Counted from the stretch's first letter, positions 47,443 to 56,066 are shown. The stretch: 64,000 bases of DNA from Pseudoalteromonas sp. MEBiC 03607 (GCF_004792295.1 NZ_SRRY01000001.1:3169501-3233500), one strand, 5' to 3'. Notes: a model not told the origin generated them from the sequence alone. A program made the numbers and translations.

Positions 47443-48708
47443 TTATCGCTTAATAGTAATAGTCTGGCCATCTGTTAAAGGGGAAGTTGACGATGCGATA
47501 ACTGTTAATCTTTGTGGTACATCAGTTAGCAGATAATCGTCATTTGCGTTTTGTCTTGCATCTACTAGTCGCAATCTTGCAACGCCGTTTTCCTCGACAA
47601 ATACATAGGTTTTTCCATCTATAAAATGCACCGCTGAATTGGGAATCACAATAGCTCTGGGGGCGTCTTTTAGATGGTCTGGCTTTTTAGTAAAAACCCC
47701 TGTTACCGTCGCGCCAGGGTTGATTGTATTCACTTGCTCTACAGGTTCTGTTATAACTATAATTGTGCCAGTTTGACTGTCAGTAATTGGCGCGATTTGT
47801 TTAATTTTTGCTTCAACTAGCAAATCGGGCTGAGAGGTAAAACTGACACGTATGCTGTCGCTGCTTAACACTTGTGAAAGAAAGCGTTCATTGACGTCAA
47901 AGTGAAACTCCAAAGAAGACAAGTCTGTGATGGTGCATATGCCGCTTCGGGTAAAAGTACCTCCGGCAGATGCAGGGGAAATAATTTCGCCGACGTTAGC
48001 ACTCATAGCGGTCACTATACCACTGAACGGCGAGCGTATAACTAGGTCATCGAGATACAGCTGAGTTTGCAGAATGGCATTTTTTAATTCATCAATGGAT
48101 TGCTCTAACTGGATGATCGCTATTTTCTTGCTAATGACCTGACTGAGTACTTGTTCGTAGGCTTCGTTACTAATAAGCTGATTTTCAAACAGTCGTTTCG
48201 CCCTTTCACCGGAAGCTTGTGTTAAAGCCAAATCTTCTAATCTAACCTCCCTGAGAGATAACTGAGATTTCAACTTGGTTTCAAAGGTATTGAGCTCTAT
48301 CTTTGCTTGCCTGTCATCCAAAGTGGCAACAGCTTGACCTGCTTGTACCAAATCCCCTAGCTCTACAGAAATACCGGTCACTCTACCCGTTACATTGGCT
48401 GATACAGTGGTGCTCTCAGGCGCAACAACAAAGCCAGATACCTCTAACAAAGGAGCTAAAGCGATTCCTGAAGAACTAGTATCCTGTGGGATAACAATTA
48501 CGCCGACTTCGGTTGGTTTATCTGTTGATAGGTTTTGAACTGCAATATAGCTGACTCCCAGTAGTAATAACACAAAAATTGGATAGTAGATCAATTTGAG
48601 ATTACTTGGTTTGTGCAACTGTGCAGTTTCACCAAATTCAAGTTTGTGCAAGGTGGACAATATATCTTCATTGGTGTCTTTGCTTAGGTTACTTTGAATT
48701 CGGCTCAT
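47443..48708 (-). CDS. HlyD/MacA-type periplasmic adaptor protein
   Basis: 421 residues: a cytoplasmic N-terminus (1-38), one membrane helix (about 39-60; YPIFVLLLLGVSYIAVQNL), a lipoyl domain split around a coiled-coil hairpin (VSANVTGRVTGISVELGDLVQAGQ at about 105-128; coiled coil about 145-215; IRSPFSGIVTAMSANVGEIISP at about 220-245), a beta-barrel domain and a membrane-proximal domain. It would connect the inner-membrane ABC transporter to an outer-membrane channel such as TolC (not in the window). It overlaps the permease gene upstream by four bases (ATGA). Confidence 0.85.
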   Translation of the reverse strand: MSRIQSNLSKDTNEDILSTLHKLEFGETAQLHKPSNLKLIYYPIFVLLLLGVSYIAVQNLSTDKPTEVGVIVIPQDTSSSGIALAPLLEVSGFVVAPESTTVSANVTGRVTGISVELGDLVQAGQAVATLDDRQAKIELNTFETKLKSQLSLREVRLEDLALTQASGERAKRLFENQLISNEAYEQVLSQVISKKIAIIQLEQSIDELKNAILQTQLYLDDLVIRSPFSGIVTAMSANVGEIISPASAGGTFTRSGICTITDLSSLEFHFDVNERFLSQVLSSDSIRVSFTSQPDLLVEAKIKQIAPITDSQTGTIIVITEPVEQVNTINPGATVTGVFTKKPDHLKDAPRAIVIPNSAVHFIDGKTYVFVEENGVARLRLVDARQNANDDYLLTDVPQRLTVIASSTSPLTDGQTITIKR

Positions 48709-49844
48709 ATGAATTTTTCTCGATTGAGGTTTCTAACGCCGGCGACACAACCCAACCCGCCCAAACCTATTAAAATAGCTGCCGGAAATAGTGCTTCTAC
48801 GATTGAATAATTACGCCAAATTGCGCCTTCCATAAGCAAAATAGACCATTTACCGGGACTGATACTGCTAAGGGCAGACAGCCATTCAGGCATTAAAAAC
48901 TGCGGCATCATGCCACCGCCTAACATGGCGAATATCACCATAATTGACCAGGCAGCACCTGCCACCGAACCCGGGTTAGAGCCAAGGCTGCCAATAGCTA
49001 GCATCAGTCCGGCAAAACAAAACGCCGAACACAGAATGGCGAAACTCAGCATAGCGAAAGATTGAATATTCAGTTGAAACGCAATCTTTCCGTACACAAT
49101 TAAAATGGCGCAGGAAATAAAAATAGTGAACATACATGACAGGATCTTGGAGGATAAAATCACCCACATAGGAGTGGGGGAGACTTTTAATCGCAATATG
49201 GTTTGTTGCAGTCTTTCGGTGGCCAGGCTAGTACTCATAATGGCCACGCAGGCTAATATAGACCAGAGTGCAGCTTGCGGTACGGTAATACTAAAAGCAC
49301 TCACGGGCAGCTCGCTTTCAACAACATAATCTTCATGGGTGATCTTTAACGGCTGCAGACTTGGGCTGGCCATACCCGATGTGCCACTGTCTTGTCTTTC
49401 CTGCACTAACTCCATCGCTGTGGGGATAGTGATGCCGGTGATCATCCCGGAAATTACTTTGCGCTTAGGATCGGACACTATGCGAATTTCAGGAGGAGAG
49501 CTGATAAAAGGAAACTGCTGTAATCTGGCACCAAAATCCGGCTCTAAAATCATATAGGCAATAACGTCCCCCAAACGCGTGGCGTTTTGGGCCTCTTCTA
49601 ATGTGCTCTGAATAATTTCCAGATCATCCCGTTGTGACAATCGTTCTATATAGGCAGCACTGATTGGTGTCTTGTCATTGTCAACCAGGGCTACGGCCAA
49701 TTTGTTGGTTTCCTCACTGGCACTGTTAATGGCCCCGAAGATAGTGGCGATCAAAAGTGGCAACAACAAAATCATAACCAAGTTGGATGCATCACGCACA
49801 ATTAACATGCAATCTTTTTTAATTAAATGGATGATTTCACGCAC
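48705..49844 (-). CDS. ABC-2 type permease of the TOMM exporter (SagH/SagI-like)
   Basis: 379 residues, GTG start at 49844 with GGAG nine bases upstream and 8 bases of overlap with the ATPase gene. One helix at about 18-40, an extracytoplasmic domain (45-170), then five helices from about 180 to 370, the standard ABC-2 (YhgE/DrrB-like) layout. The SLS operon has two permeases (SagH, SagI). Only one is present here and would work as a homodimer. Partner of the SagG-like ATPase. Confidence 0.82.
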   Translation of the reverse strand: MREIIHLIKKDCMLIVRDASNLVMILLLPLLIATIFGAINSASEETNKLAVALVDNDKTPISAAYIERLSQRDDLEIIQSTLEEAQNATRLGDVIAYMILEPDFGARLQQFPFISSPPEIRIVSDPKRKVISGMITGITIPTAMELVQERQDSGTSGMASPSLQPLKITHEDYVVESELPVSAFSITVPQAALWSILACVAIMSTSLATERLQQTILRLKVSPTPMWVILSSKILSCMFTIFISCAILIVYGKIAFQLNIQSFAMLSFAILCSAFCFAGLMLAIGSLGSNPGSVAGAAWSIMVIFAMLGGGMMPQFLMPEWLSALSSISPGKWSILLMEGAIWRNYSIVEALFPAAILIGLGGLGCVAGVRNLNREKFI

Positions 49845-50703
49845 TGAGTTTTTCTCCGTTCAACAAATTTGTCAGCACGTCTTGCAGGCTGGGCGGAATG
49901 ACCCTGAGATTAAAAATACTGGAGTGAGAATCAAACAATTGATGTACCGCTTTGGCTGGCTCCCTGCTGGACAGAACAAAAGGTTGCCCCTGCTCAGTCT
50001 CCTGATACGAAATTTGACTATCACCGCCGTATTGAGCAATAAGATCCTGTGTGGAGGCGCAAGCCAGAGCCCGGCCTTCGTGTAGTATCAGCACCTCGTC
50101 ACAGACCTGATCCGCTTCCTCGATATAATGAGTGGTATACAACACAGTTTTACCTGAGTTTTTTAGATCTAACACCACGTCTAAAATGTGTTGCCGGCTT
50201 TGAATATCCACTCCAGCGGTAGGTTCATCCAACAACAACAGTTCGGCGTTACTCAGCAGTGCCACCGCCATATTGGCTCTGCGTTTCATTCCTTCTGAAC
50301 AAGCCTTTACCTTGCGATGGATAAAGGTCTCCAGACCCATCTTTTCCGAGGCGTAATTAACTTTTTTTTCAAGTTCACTTCCCTTTAAGCCTTGCAGAGT
50401 AGCGAAGAAAGTCAGATTCTCCATTATGGACAAACTGCTGTACAAGGCGATTCTCTGGGGGGCCAAACCTATTTTTGAGCGCGTTGTTTGGTCATATGGA
50501 GGCATTGAATTGAACAACTCTACCTGCCCTTCGTCCGATGAAAGAAGCCCAACCAACAAATTGACTATGGTCGTTTTTCCAGCTCCATTTCTGCCTAAAA
50601 TTCCCAGTACCTTGCCAGCATCTACAGAGAAACTGACACCTTTGACAGCTGGATTGGCGTCATAGGACTTATGAATATTTTTGAAATTGAGTATTGTTGA
50701 CAT
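49837..50703 (-). CDS. ABC transporter ATP-binding protein (SagG-like)
   Basis: 288 residues from the ATG at 50703, directly after the stop of the CPBP protease gene. Walker A GRNGAGKTT (37-45), a degenerate signature SEGMKRRANMAVAL in place of LSGGQ (common in the CcmA/DrrA/SagG group), Walker B LLLLDEPTAGVD, and an H-loop in TTHYIEEADQ. The C-terminal 70 residues form the extra domain of DrrA-like ATPases. Drives export of the mature peptide with the ABC-2 permease. Confidence 0.86.
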   Translation of the reverse strand: MSTILNFKNIHKSYDANPAVKGVSFSVDAGKVLGILGRNGAGKTTIVNLLVGLLSSDEGQVELFNSMPPYDQTTRSKIGLAPQRIALYSSLSIMENLTFFATLQGLKGSELEKKVNYASEKMGLETFIHRKVKACSEGMKRRANMAVALLSNAELLLLDEPTAGVDIQSRQHILDVVLDLKNSGKTVLYTTHYIEEADQVCDEVLILHEGRALACASTQDLIAQYGGDSQISYQETEQGQPFVLSSREPAKAVHQLFDSHSSIFNLRVIPPSLQDVLTNLLNGEKLSA

Positions 50704-50704
50704 A

Positions 50705-51403
50705 TCAGCCTTGTTGCTCCTTGTACCCCTTGATTGAAGTGTTAGTTTGATTTGCACTGTGCCAATAGACTGCGAAATTAAAGGCGCAATGAGCGATAAT
50801 GGCGGGTATTAATGATTCAGTACTCAAAGTCATTAACAGCCATATAAAGCCGTATACTGATTTGAAAACCACGTGTATCCAGCCAAAGAAAACGTGGTGC
50901 AATCCAAATGCCAGTGAGCTAATGACAGCTGCCCATGTTAAAGAGAGTGACCACTCCTGAAATATGGCTAATGGCAAATAGGCTCGCCAAATAATCTCTT
51001 CCATCAACACAATGGACACCACGACAGGAACAAACCATTTCTTTTGCCAATAGGGCACTACAGATGCGTGAGCATGTGCTTGTTGTTTGATTTTTAGCGA
51101 TATTAACCAAGCTTCGAGTTTGAAGAGTAATAGCCCTGAAATAGCGGACAGCAGGATAATTGCTGTCGATACCAGCCTGTGCTCAGAACTCAATGGCAGT
51201 TTGAACTGTTGATTAACTTCAGAGTGGGAAGAGGCCCAATATACAGCAACAAACAGAAGGGCCAGGGTACCAGCGTACATTAGCAAGCTGTTTCGGCCGA
51301 AAAAGTCATAACTATCAATGCGCAACTTAGTAAGTAGCTGTGCTGAAAGAGCGAATACCACTGCCAAAATCAGAACAAAACCAAGTATCCAATAAAGCAC
51401 CAT
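50705..51403 (-). CDS. CPBP-family intramembrane metalloprotease (SagE-like)
   Basis: 232 residues from the ATG at 51403 (AGGTG six bases upstream; GTG at 51412 and ATG at 51409 are possible). About six membrane helices. The CPBP/CAAX-protease motifs are present: EEIIWRAY (Glu135, Glu136, Arg140), FGLHH (His169/170) and AHCAFN (His205, Asn209). SagE in the streptolysin S operon belongs to this family and is the presumed leader peptidase or immunity protein. The location between SagB-like and SagG-like genes matches that role. The product would cut the precursor near the double-Gly of FAPGG or protect the producer. Confidence 0.84.
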   Translation of the reverse strand: MVLYWILGFVLILAVVFALSAQLLTKLRIDSYDFFGRNSLLMYAGTLALLFVAVYWASSHSEVNQQFKLPLSSEHRLVSTAIILLSAISGLLLFKLEAWLISLKIKQQAHAHASVVPYWQKKWFVPVVVSIVLMEEIIWRAYLPLAIFQEWSLSLTWAAVISSLAFGLHHVFFGWIHVVFKSVYGFIWLLMTLSTESLIPAIIAHCAFNFAVYWHSANQTNTSIKGYKEQQG

Positions 51404-51415
51404 ATCCATCACCTA

Positions 51416-52375
51416 TTAGAGGGAGCTGTAGTCCGGTATCGGTTTACCAATTGGCATAATCAGAGAGACAAATTGGCGGTCTCCATCAATACTCATGAGC
51501 TGATTCATCTCGTCATCTAGAAAGCCAAATACCATGCAGGATCCCAAATCAATTGAGGTTGCGGCAAGGTGTAAGCTTTGTCCCAATACACCTGCATCCA
51601 TATGGGTGAGGCGATAGGCCCTGTCCTCATATTTCCATTGCACTCTGTCTAAGTCACTGACCAATACAAAGATGCCTGCGCAGCGTGCAATCCAGTCCTG
51701 AAATGAAGTGATTTCAAATATGCGCCCTCTTACTTCGCCTTCACTGACCAACTCCAATGCGTGTTTGTCGGCTCTGTACTTATATATTCCACGGGACAGT
51801 GATTCCGTATTCAGCGAAATATAGTAAAGCTGGATAGAGAGCAAACCTCCCCCGGTAGGAGCTAGAGGTGCATGGGGAATAACCTGAGATGAAGTAGTTT
51901 TAAATCTATCTCTTGCACTCACTGTGGATGCACATAAACTCGATATTTCAGCAAGAGAAACGGCTTCATCAGTGTAATCTCTCACTGATGTTCTTCTGCG
52001 CATCAGTTGTTCAAACTTTTCCGTGGGTTGCTCGCTTGGCTCAGGGAGCGTGATCAAAGTATTGTTATCATCACCTTGGTTAATCGCGGGCCGGTCAGAG
52101 AACAAAATGTTGTTCATTACCTGCTTACCCACATCAACATCCAGCTTTAATCCATCGTGAGCCAAGGCCAGAGGGCTAATAGGTAAACCTTCTTCCTGAC
52201 GAGCCAAAGCACGCTTAATATACACTTCAATAGCCGCCTTATTTGCCGCATCCAGTTGCTCCAACAGAGGAGTAACCGTATCTCCATTCGGAAAAGGACA
52301 ACTTTGATTAGATTGTTCAGCCGCAGGTGCGGAAGCAGGCATTTCCTGATCTATGGTTTGTTCGCTATTATTCAT
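51416..52375 (-). CDS. SagB-type FMN-dependent dehydrogenase (azoline oxidase)
   Basis: 319 residues from the ATG at 52375 (GGAG nine bases upstream; two earlier in-frame ATGs at 52390 and 52408 overlap the previous gene further). The C-terminal 200 residues are a nitroreductase-fold oxidase: RRRTSVRDY near 126 for FMN phosphate binding, APTGGGLLSIQLYYIS, YRLTHMDAGVLGQSLHLAATSIDLGSCMVFGFLDDEMNQLM. This is the SagB/McbC/ThcOx pattern. It oxidises thiazolines and oxazolines to thiazoles and oxazoles. The first 110 residues are an extension of unknown function. Confidence 0.88.
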   Translation of the reverse strand: MNNSEQTIDQEMPASAPAAEQSNQSCPFPNGDTVTPLLEQLDAANKAAIEVYIKRALARQEEGLPISPLALAHDGLKLDVDVGKQVMNNILFSDRPAINQGDDNNTLITLPEPSEQPTEKFEQLMRRRTSVRDYTDEAVSLAEISSLCASTVSARDRFKTTSSQVIPHAPLAPTGGGLLSIQLYYISLNTESLSRGIYKYRADKHALELVSEGEVRGRIFEITSFQDWIARCAGIFVLVSDLDRVQWKYEDRAYRLTHMDAGVLGQSLHLAATSIDLGSCMVFGFLDDEMNQLMSIDGDRQFVSLIMPIGKPIPDYSSL

Positions 52376-53162
52376 GACTGTTTGCTCCATTCTTATCGTT
52401 TGCGACACCGAGAACGCATTGAATAGACTGTTCGATTCCGTCGAGATCTAAGAAACGATCCACTTCGTTATCGTAGAAGTAATCTAGTTGAGTCATTTTC
52501 CCACTTTGCATTTCTTCCTCGTAGTATCCGAGGATATAGCCCAGGTCTAATAGCATTTTGCGGTAACCTTTTGTCCCGAACATCATCATGTATCTCCAAG
52601 GACAGCCGACTAGAAAGACCAGTGAATCTTGAGTAGATACTGAACCTGCACTGGGTCCATAAAATGATTGATTTAGCTTTTCCAGCTTTGCGGCGTCGTA
52701 ATTTCTGTCTTTAACTAGAATTTGTTTGTTGGGCAGGATCTTGCGCAGCTTGTCGCCAGTGAGTACATAAGCGTCTATGGCGTAAAATCTTCTGGGAGCA
52801 AATTGTCCCAGTGAATGCAAGCACTGAGGTACTTCTTTATGCCACTCAAACGCCGGCAGTATTGGACTGACATTCATATCACTGACAGTGTCTGGGCTGT
52901 AGTTGTATGCAGTGTCCATATAATGCTGAATAATCTGATCTATGCTCTCTTGATTTTCAGCGATTCGCCTAGTGGTGTGGCGAGATACTTTCGAATTTTC
53001 GTGAAAGAATTCCGCCGGGTTAATGGAAAGCTCACCGAAGCGGCATTGAAATTCCCTGTATACCTCCGGTAGTAAGTCGATACTGTTAATCGGCGGCATA
53101 AAGGTGCCTTCGGCTGTAGTTTTCTGATCTAGAAAATAATCAGCAGGATCGATAAATGGCAT
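52368..53162 (-). CDS. Second, divergent nitroreductase-fold protein of the TOMM cluster
   Basis: 264 residues from the ATG at 53162 with AGGAG seven bases upstream. The C-terminal half reads like the end of a SagB domain: VFLVGCPWRYMMMFGTKGYRKMLLDLGYILGYYEEEM and DNEVDRFLDLDGIEQSIQCVLGV line up with the barrel-end of azoline oxidases. The N-terminal RRxS FMN-binding motif is missing or altered (SRHTTRRIAENQESI). It may be a catalytically dead or half-active partner of the SagB protein next door, with which it overlaps by 8 bases, or a split form of the tandem-domain oxidases seen in other clusters. Assignment is by pattern only. Confidence 0.65.
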   Translation of the reverse strand: MPFIDPADYFLDQKTTAEGTFMPPINSIDLLPEVYREFQCRFGELSINPAEFFHENSKVSRHTTRRIAENQESIDQIIQHYMDTAYNYSPDTVSDMNVSPILPAFEWHKEVPQCLHSLGQFAPRRFYAIDAYVLTGDKLRKILPNKQILVKDRNYDAAKLEKLNQSFYGPSAGSVSTQDSLVFLVGCPWRYMMMFGTKGYRKMLLDLGYILGYYEEEMQSGKMTQLDYFYDNEVDRFLDLDGIEQSIQCVLGVANDKNGANSHE

Positions 53163-53172
53163 AACCGGACTC

Positions 53173-54264
53173 CTACAAGAACACGTTTCTAAATGGACGG
53201 AATGGAGCACAAGCCGGGCAGCGTGGAATGCGTTTAATATCTTCGTAATCGACCGACATGCGCTCGAAGTCAGTCCGTATGGCGCGACTCACCAAATAAC
53301 TTCTGCCAGTTGTAAGGTAGGTCAGCAGCCCTGCGGTAAACTGTCCTGATACCACATCAACATAGGGAGGGGGGGCTATTCCTAAATCTGGCTGCCCCAT
53401 TGCACTCACTGCATCATAATAGGTGATTACATCGCGCTTTAAGGTACCGGCGGCGGCAATGCCCTGAACGTCGAACTCGTTAAAACAACCGGTTTCCCCA
53501 GGAATAAAAATAGGTCCTGCAACGCCTTCAGAACCATCAAATATACTAATAGCCCAAGGCTTTTCCGCTTCAAGAGCTTGTTCATTGATAGTGTGCAATA
53601 TGGATTGCATATATTCATCCAGTGCAGCTACTACAAAGTCACACTCTTCAAATACTCTGGCGATATTTTCTTTAGAAAAACTGTCCTCGGTAAAGGTGGA
53701 AATACGCTTTAAGTCGTACTGCTGTAAAGATTCAGCTAAACAGTCAGCGATAGGAGCCTGCTCTTGCATATATCTGGGCTCAATACCGAGGAAGCGATGA
53801 ACGGTATTGGTATTGTTGATTTTGGCGTCATCTGCCAAGATCAAGTGCTGAATGCCGCTTTGCACCAATTGTTTGGCTATGCGACTTCCCGCTTGACCAC
53901 AGCCTATTACCCCTATGCGTTTATTCGTCAATGGCGTTTTGGCGTCTTGAATAACCCGGTAGTAAACGTCCACTAAATCGTGGTCAGCCTCAACCAGAAT
54001 TTTTTCTTCAATTAATTGCTCAATGAGTTGGCGGGCATCTTCTTGTTCTTCGTGTTTAACGATTCCCTTTTCTCTGAGTTCCTGAAGATTAGTTTGACTG
54101 TTCATATGGTTAATAACACGACCTAATAAACCAGTACGCCCTTTATCCGTCCAATTTTTGGAAAAGAAAGAGCGAGCACTGTGTTTAACCAATATTTCAT
54201 TTTCGGTGACTTTTATCACTCGAAGATGTGGATTAACCTGATATTTTTCGTTTCCAAGTTCCAT
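53173..54264 (-). CDS. TOMM cyclodehydratase partner, E1/ThiF-like leader-binding protein (SagC-like)
   Basis: 363 residues. The N-terminal ~95 residues are winged-helix-like and fit a RiPP recognition element that binds the precursor leader. An E1-like Rossmann domain follows, with the GVIGCGQAGSRIA glycine loop at 118-130 and LILADDAKI. A C-terminal CPAC motif (Cys349, Cys352) is one half of the usual zinc site, and the other Cys pair is reduced to Cys260. The protein presents the precursor to the YcaO enzyme, the ATP-using catalyst. AAGGT precedes the ATG. It lies 75 bases downstream of the precursor gene, behind a hairpin. Confidence 0.85.
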   Translation of the reverse strand: MELGNEKYQVNPHLRVIKVTENEILVKHSARSFFSKNWTDKGRTGLLGRVINHMNSQTNLQELREKGIVKHEEQEDARQLIEQLIEEKILVEADHDLVDVYYRVIQDAKTPLTNKRIGVIGCGQAGSRIAKQLVQSGIQHLILADDAKINNTNTVHRFLGIEPRYMQEQAPIADCLAESLQQYDLKRISTFTEDSFSKENIARVFEECDFVVAALDEYMQSILHTINEQALEAEKPWAISIFDGSEGVAGPIFIPGETGCFNEFDVQGIAAAGTLKRDVITYYDAVSAMGQPDLGIAPPPYVDVVSGQFTAGLLTYLTTGRSYLVSRAIRTDFERMSVDYEDIKRIPRCPACAPFRPFRNVFL

Positions 54265-54306
54265 TTATAATTACCTTATATTTTTGGGCAACATAGATTC
54301 TTTTAA

Positions 54307-54336
54307 AATGCCAACCCTAGTTAAAGGGCCGGCATT
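54307..54336 (-). terminator. Hairpin after the precursor gene (leaky terminator candidate)
   Basis: Read on either strand AATGCC...GGCATT (54307-54312 with 54331-54336) and CCCT...AGGG form a stem with a small internal loop. On the minus strand it is followed by TTTTAAAAG. It lies 3 bases after the precursor stop and before the modification genes, as the sagA terminator does in the streptolysin S operon, which keeps precursor message in excess. Confidence 0.65.
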
Positions 54337-54339
54337 AAT

Positions 54340-54471
54340 TTACTTAGCTTTGGTTTGATCACCGCCATTACAGCAACAACAGCAACAGCACCAGCAGTTA
54401 CAACCGCCAGGAGCAAACGCTAATCCTGACTCGTATCTGTGATCAAAAACTGAAGATTTTGAGAGTTTCAT
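54340..54471 (-). CDS. SagA-like TOMM precursor peptide (streptolysin S type)
   Basis: 43 residues, too short for most gene callers. Leader M1-G23 (starts MKLSKSSVF, contains an acidic/basic stretch DHRYE) ends in the motif FAPGG, equivalent to VAPGG of SagA. The core begins at Cys24 and contains nine Cys: 24, 26 and the uninterrupted run 28-34, with Asn25 and Trp27 between, then NGGDQTKAK. There are no Ser or Thr in the Cys block, so thiazoles and thiazolines should dominate, with Thr40 the only hydroxyl after it. An AAGGAAG ribosome site lies 4 bases before the ATG. It sits between the YcaO gene and the SagC-like gene. The product is expected to be a heterocycle-rich cytolysin or bacteriocin. 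Activity is inferred. Confidence 0.9.
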   Translation of the reverse strand: MKLSKSSVFDHRYESGLAFAPGGCNCWCCCCCCCNGGDQTKAK

Positions 54472-54605
54472 TTGTCTTCCTTATATTTAAATTTAAAAAC
54501 CAACCCCACGGTTATTCCGTGTGTTTTCCTACTAACGCTGCAAGTTGCAATGCAACAAGCACCCATTACCGCTAACCCGGTTTTAAATTACATGTAACCC
54601 AGTTT

Positions 54606-56066
54606 CTATGGATATGGTTGTGGTGATTTAGTCAAGTCTTCAAAAGTTAATTTTCTGTCTTTCCAATTTAATTCTTGTGGTAATTCGAAATAACGATCAA
54701 CTCCATATGAAGGCATTGAATGTAAGTATGGAGGTGTAAGTTTGGTACAGAAAACTTTCGTCAAATGGACTGTTTTTAAATTAGGTAGCGTAAAATTAAA
54801 AAATATTGGGTTTAAACCATTTTTTCTGGAAATTTCCAACATTTGCTCGTATTTACTTTCATTACTCTTAGGCTTTTTTATAAGCTCTGATAATTTTATT
54901 TTTCCAGAACCTTCTAAATACCATTGGAGCTTTTTGGCGTGGGATGGGTAACCATAGTGACCAATTACTTTGTAGAAAATATCGAACTTTTCTACAGGTA
55001 CATCCTCTTCAACAAAAAACAGTTCTTTCACTCTTTCTGAGTATGCCCATTGAGGACAATTTAGAATGATTCGGCTACTTCCCTCTGCCTGTGCAAATTC
55101 ACCTAAGGCTGAGAGGATGGCATCTTCAATTGTTAGACCACCGCCGCCTCCGGAAATATAGTTGTATTTGTTAAAACCTTTAACGAAACCAACAGCAGTG
55201 ACAGTATAAAAATCCTCTACATCTGTCATATGTAAGTAAAGAGTAATATCGTCAACTAGGGTTTTGGCGTGTTCTAAAATGCGTTGCACTTTAAAATCGT
55301 CAGGCAAGCAGTCCAACTCAATGATCTTCGGTGCATGTCCTGTATTCCAGTGTACATTCACAGCATCGCGCTCTAACACTTCAGAAATACCATGATAAAC
55401 GGCGAGTTCTTTTGTAATGTGAGTCGCTAATCCACCACTTGTGGCATAGCAAAACATATTTTCTTTTGGATGCAGTAAGCTAAATGGCATAACAATTTGA
55501 GCAGGCACCCAAATTTTCTCAGAACTATCCAATAATCGTTCACCTTGAATCCATCCCACAAAGGTATCTTCAGTAAATCTCTCGTATTCAAATCCTTCTC
55601 TTTCGTATTGTTCATCTGCAAACAAGGGTAATTCACTGGGATGCAAGCAGTTGAATCCTTTTTCCTGCATAGTTCTGTAGGTACCATGTATCAGCCGGTC
55701 ATCGTATGCAAATGAGATGAAGCTTCCCATTGCCCTCTCGATAACTTCGCCCAAGGAAGAGGCCATCATGGCAGGTAAGTCAAAGCCTTTACCGCCACCA
55801 AAAATGGTCCGTTGTATACTACTTTCGAAAGAATTCTTGCCAAGAATATCTCGAGCAATATGATCAAACTCATAGAATTCACAGTTCCCAGTGTACATAG
55901 TAAGCCCCCCCGAACCTCTAAAATAACTAAGTATCCTTTTGATTGGTCCCCTTGGGTAATAATAAGAGTTTATTTCTTCATACCCTTTACTTTCCTTGAT
56001 TCCTGTAATGTAAGGCAAAGACAGGTACTGTTGATTAATTGCAGTCGATTCAATGTTAGCTGACAT
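54606..56066 (-). CDS. YcaO-domain cyclodehydratase (SagD-like)
   Basis: 486 residues of YcaO fold. ATP/Mg-binding motifs ASSLGEVIERA, GISEVLERDAV and LSALGEFAQAEGS are in place. The last five residues are PQPYP, matching the PxPxP tail required in azoline-forming YcaO enzymes. It phosphorylates the backbone amide and turns Cys residues of the precursor into thiazolines. Distinctly AT-rich compared with the SagC- and SagB-like genes further on. It is upstream of the precursor gene with 134 bases between, in which a short hairpin (CACGG...CCGTG) lies. The ribosome site is weak. Confidence 0.9.
   Translation of the reverse strand: MSANIESTAINQQYLSLPYITGIKESKGYEEINSYYYPRGPIKRILSYFRGSGGLTMYTGNCEFYEFDHIARDILGKNSFESSIQRTIFGGGKGFDLPAMMASSLGEVIERAMGSFISFAYDDRLIHGTYRTMQEKGFNCLHPSELPLFADEQYEREGFEYERFTEDTFVGWIQGERLLDSSEKIWVPAQIVMPFSLLHPKENMFCYATSGGLATHITKELAVYHGISEVLERDAVNVHWNTGHAPKIIELDCLPDDFKVQRILEHAKTLVDDITLYLHMTDVEDFYTVTAVGFVKGFNKYNYISGGGGGLTIEDAILSALGEFAQAEGSSRIILNCPQWAYSERVKELFFVEEDVPVEKFDIFYKVIGHYGYPSHAKKLQWYLEGSGKIKLSELIKKPKSNESKYEQMLEISRKNGLNPIFFNFTLPNLKTVHLTKVFCTKLTPPYLHSMPSYGVDRYFELPQELNWKDRKLTFEDLTKSPQPYP

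Noticed and set aside
54340..54471. Cys-rich peptide as a metallothionein or methanobactin-like metal binder
   Set aside because: The FAPGG junction and the neighbours (YcaO, E1-like, SagB, SagE-like, exporter) fit a streptolysin S-type precursor far better.
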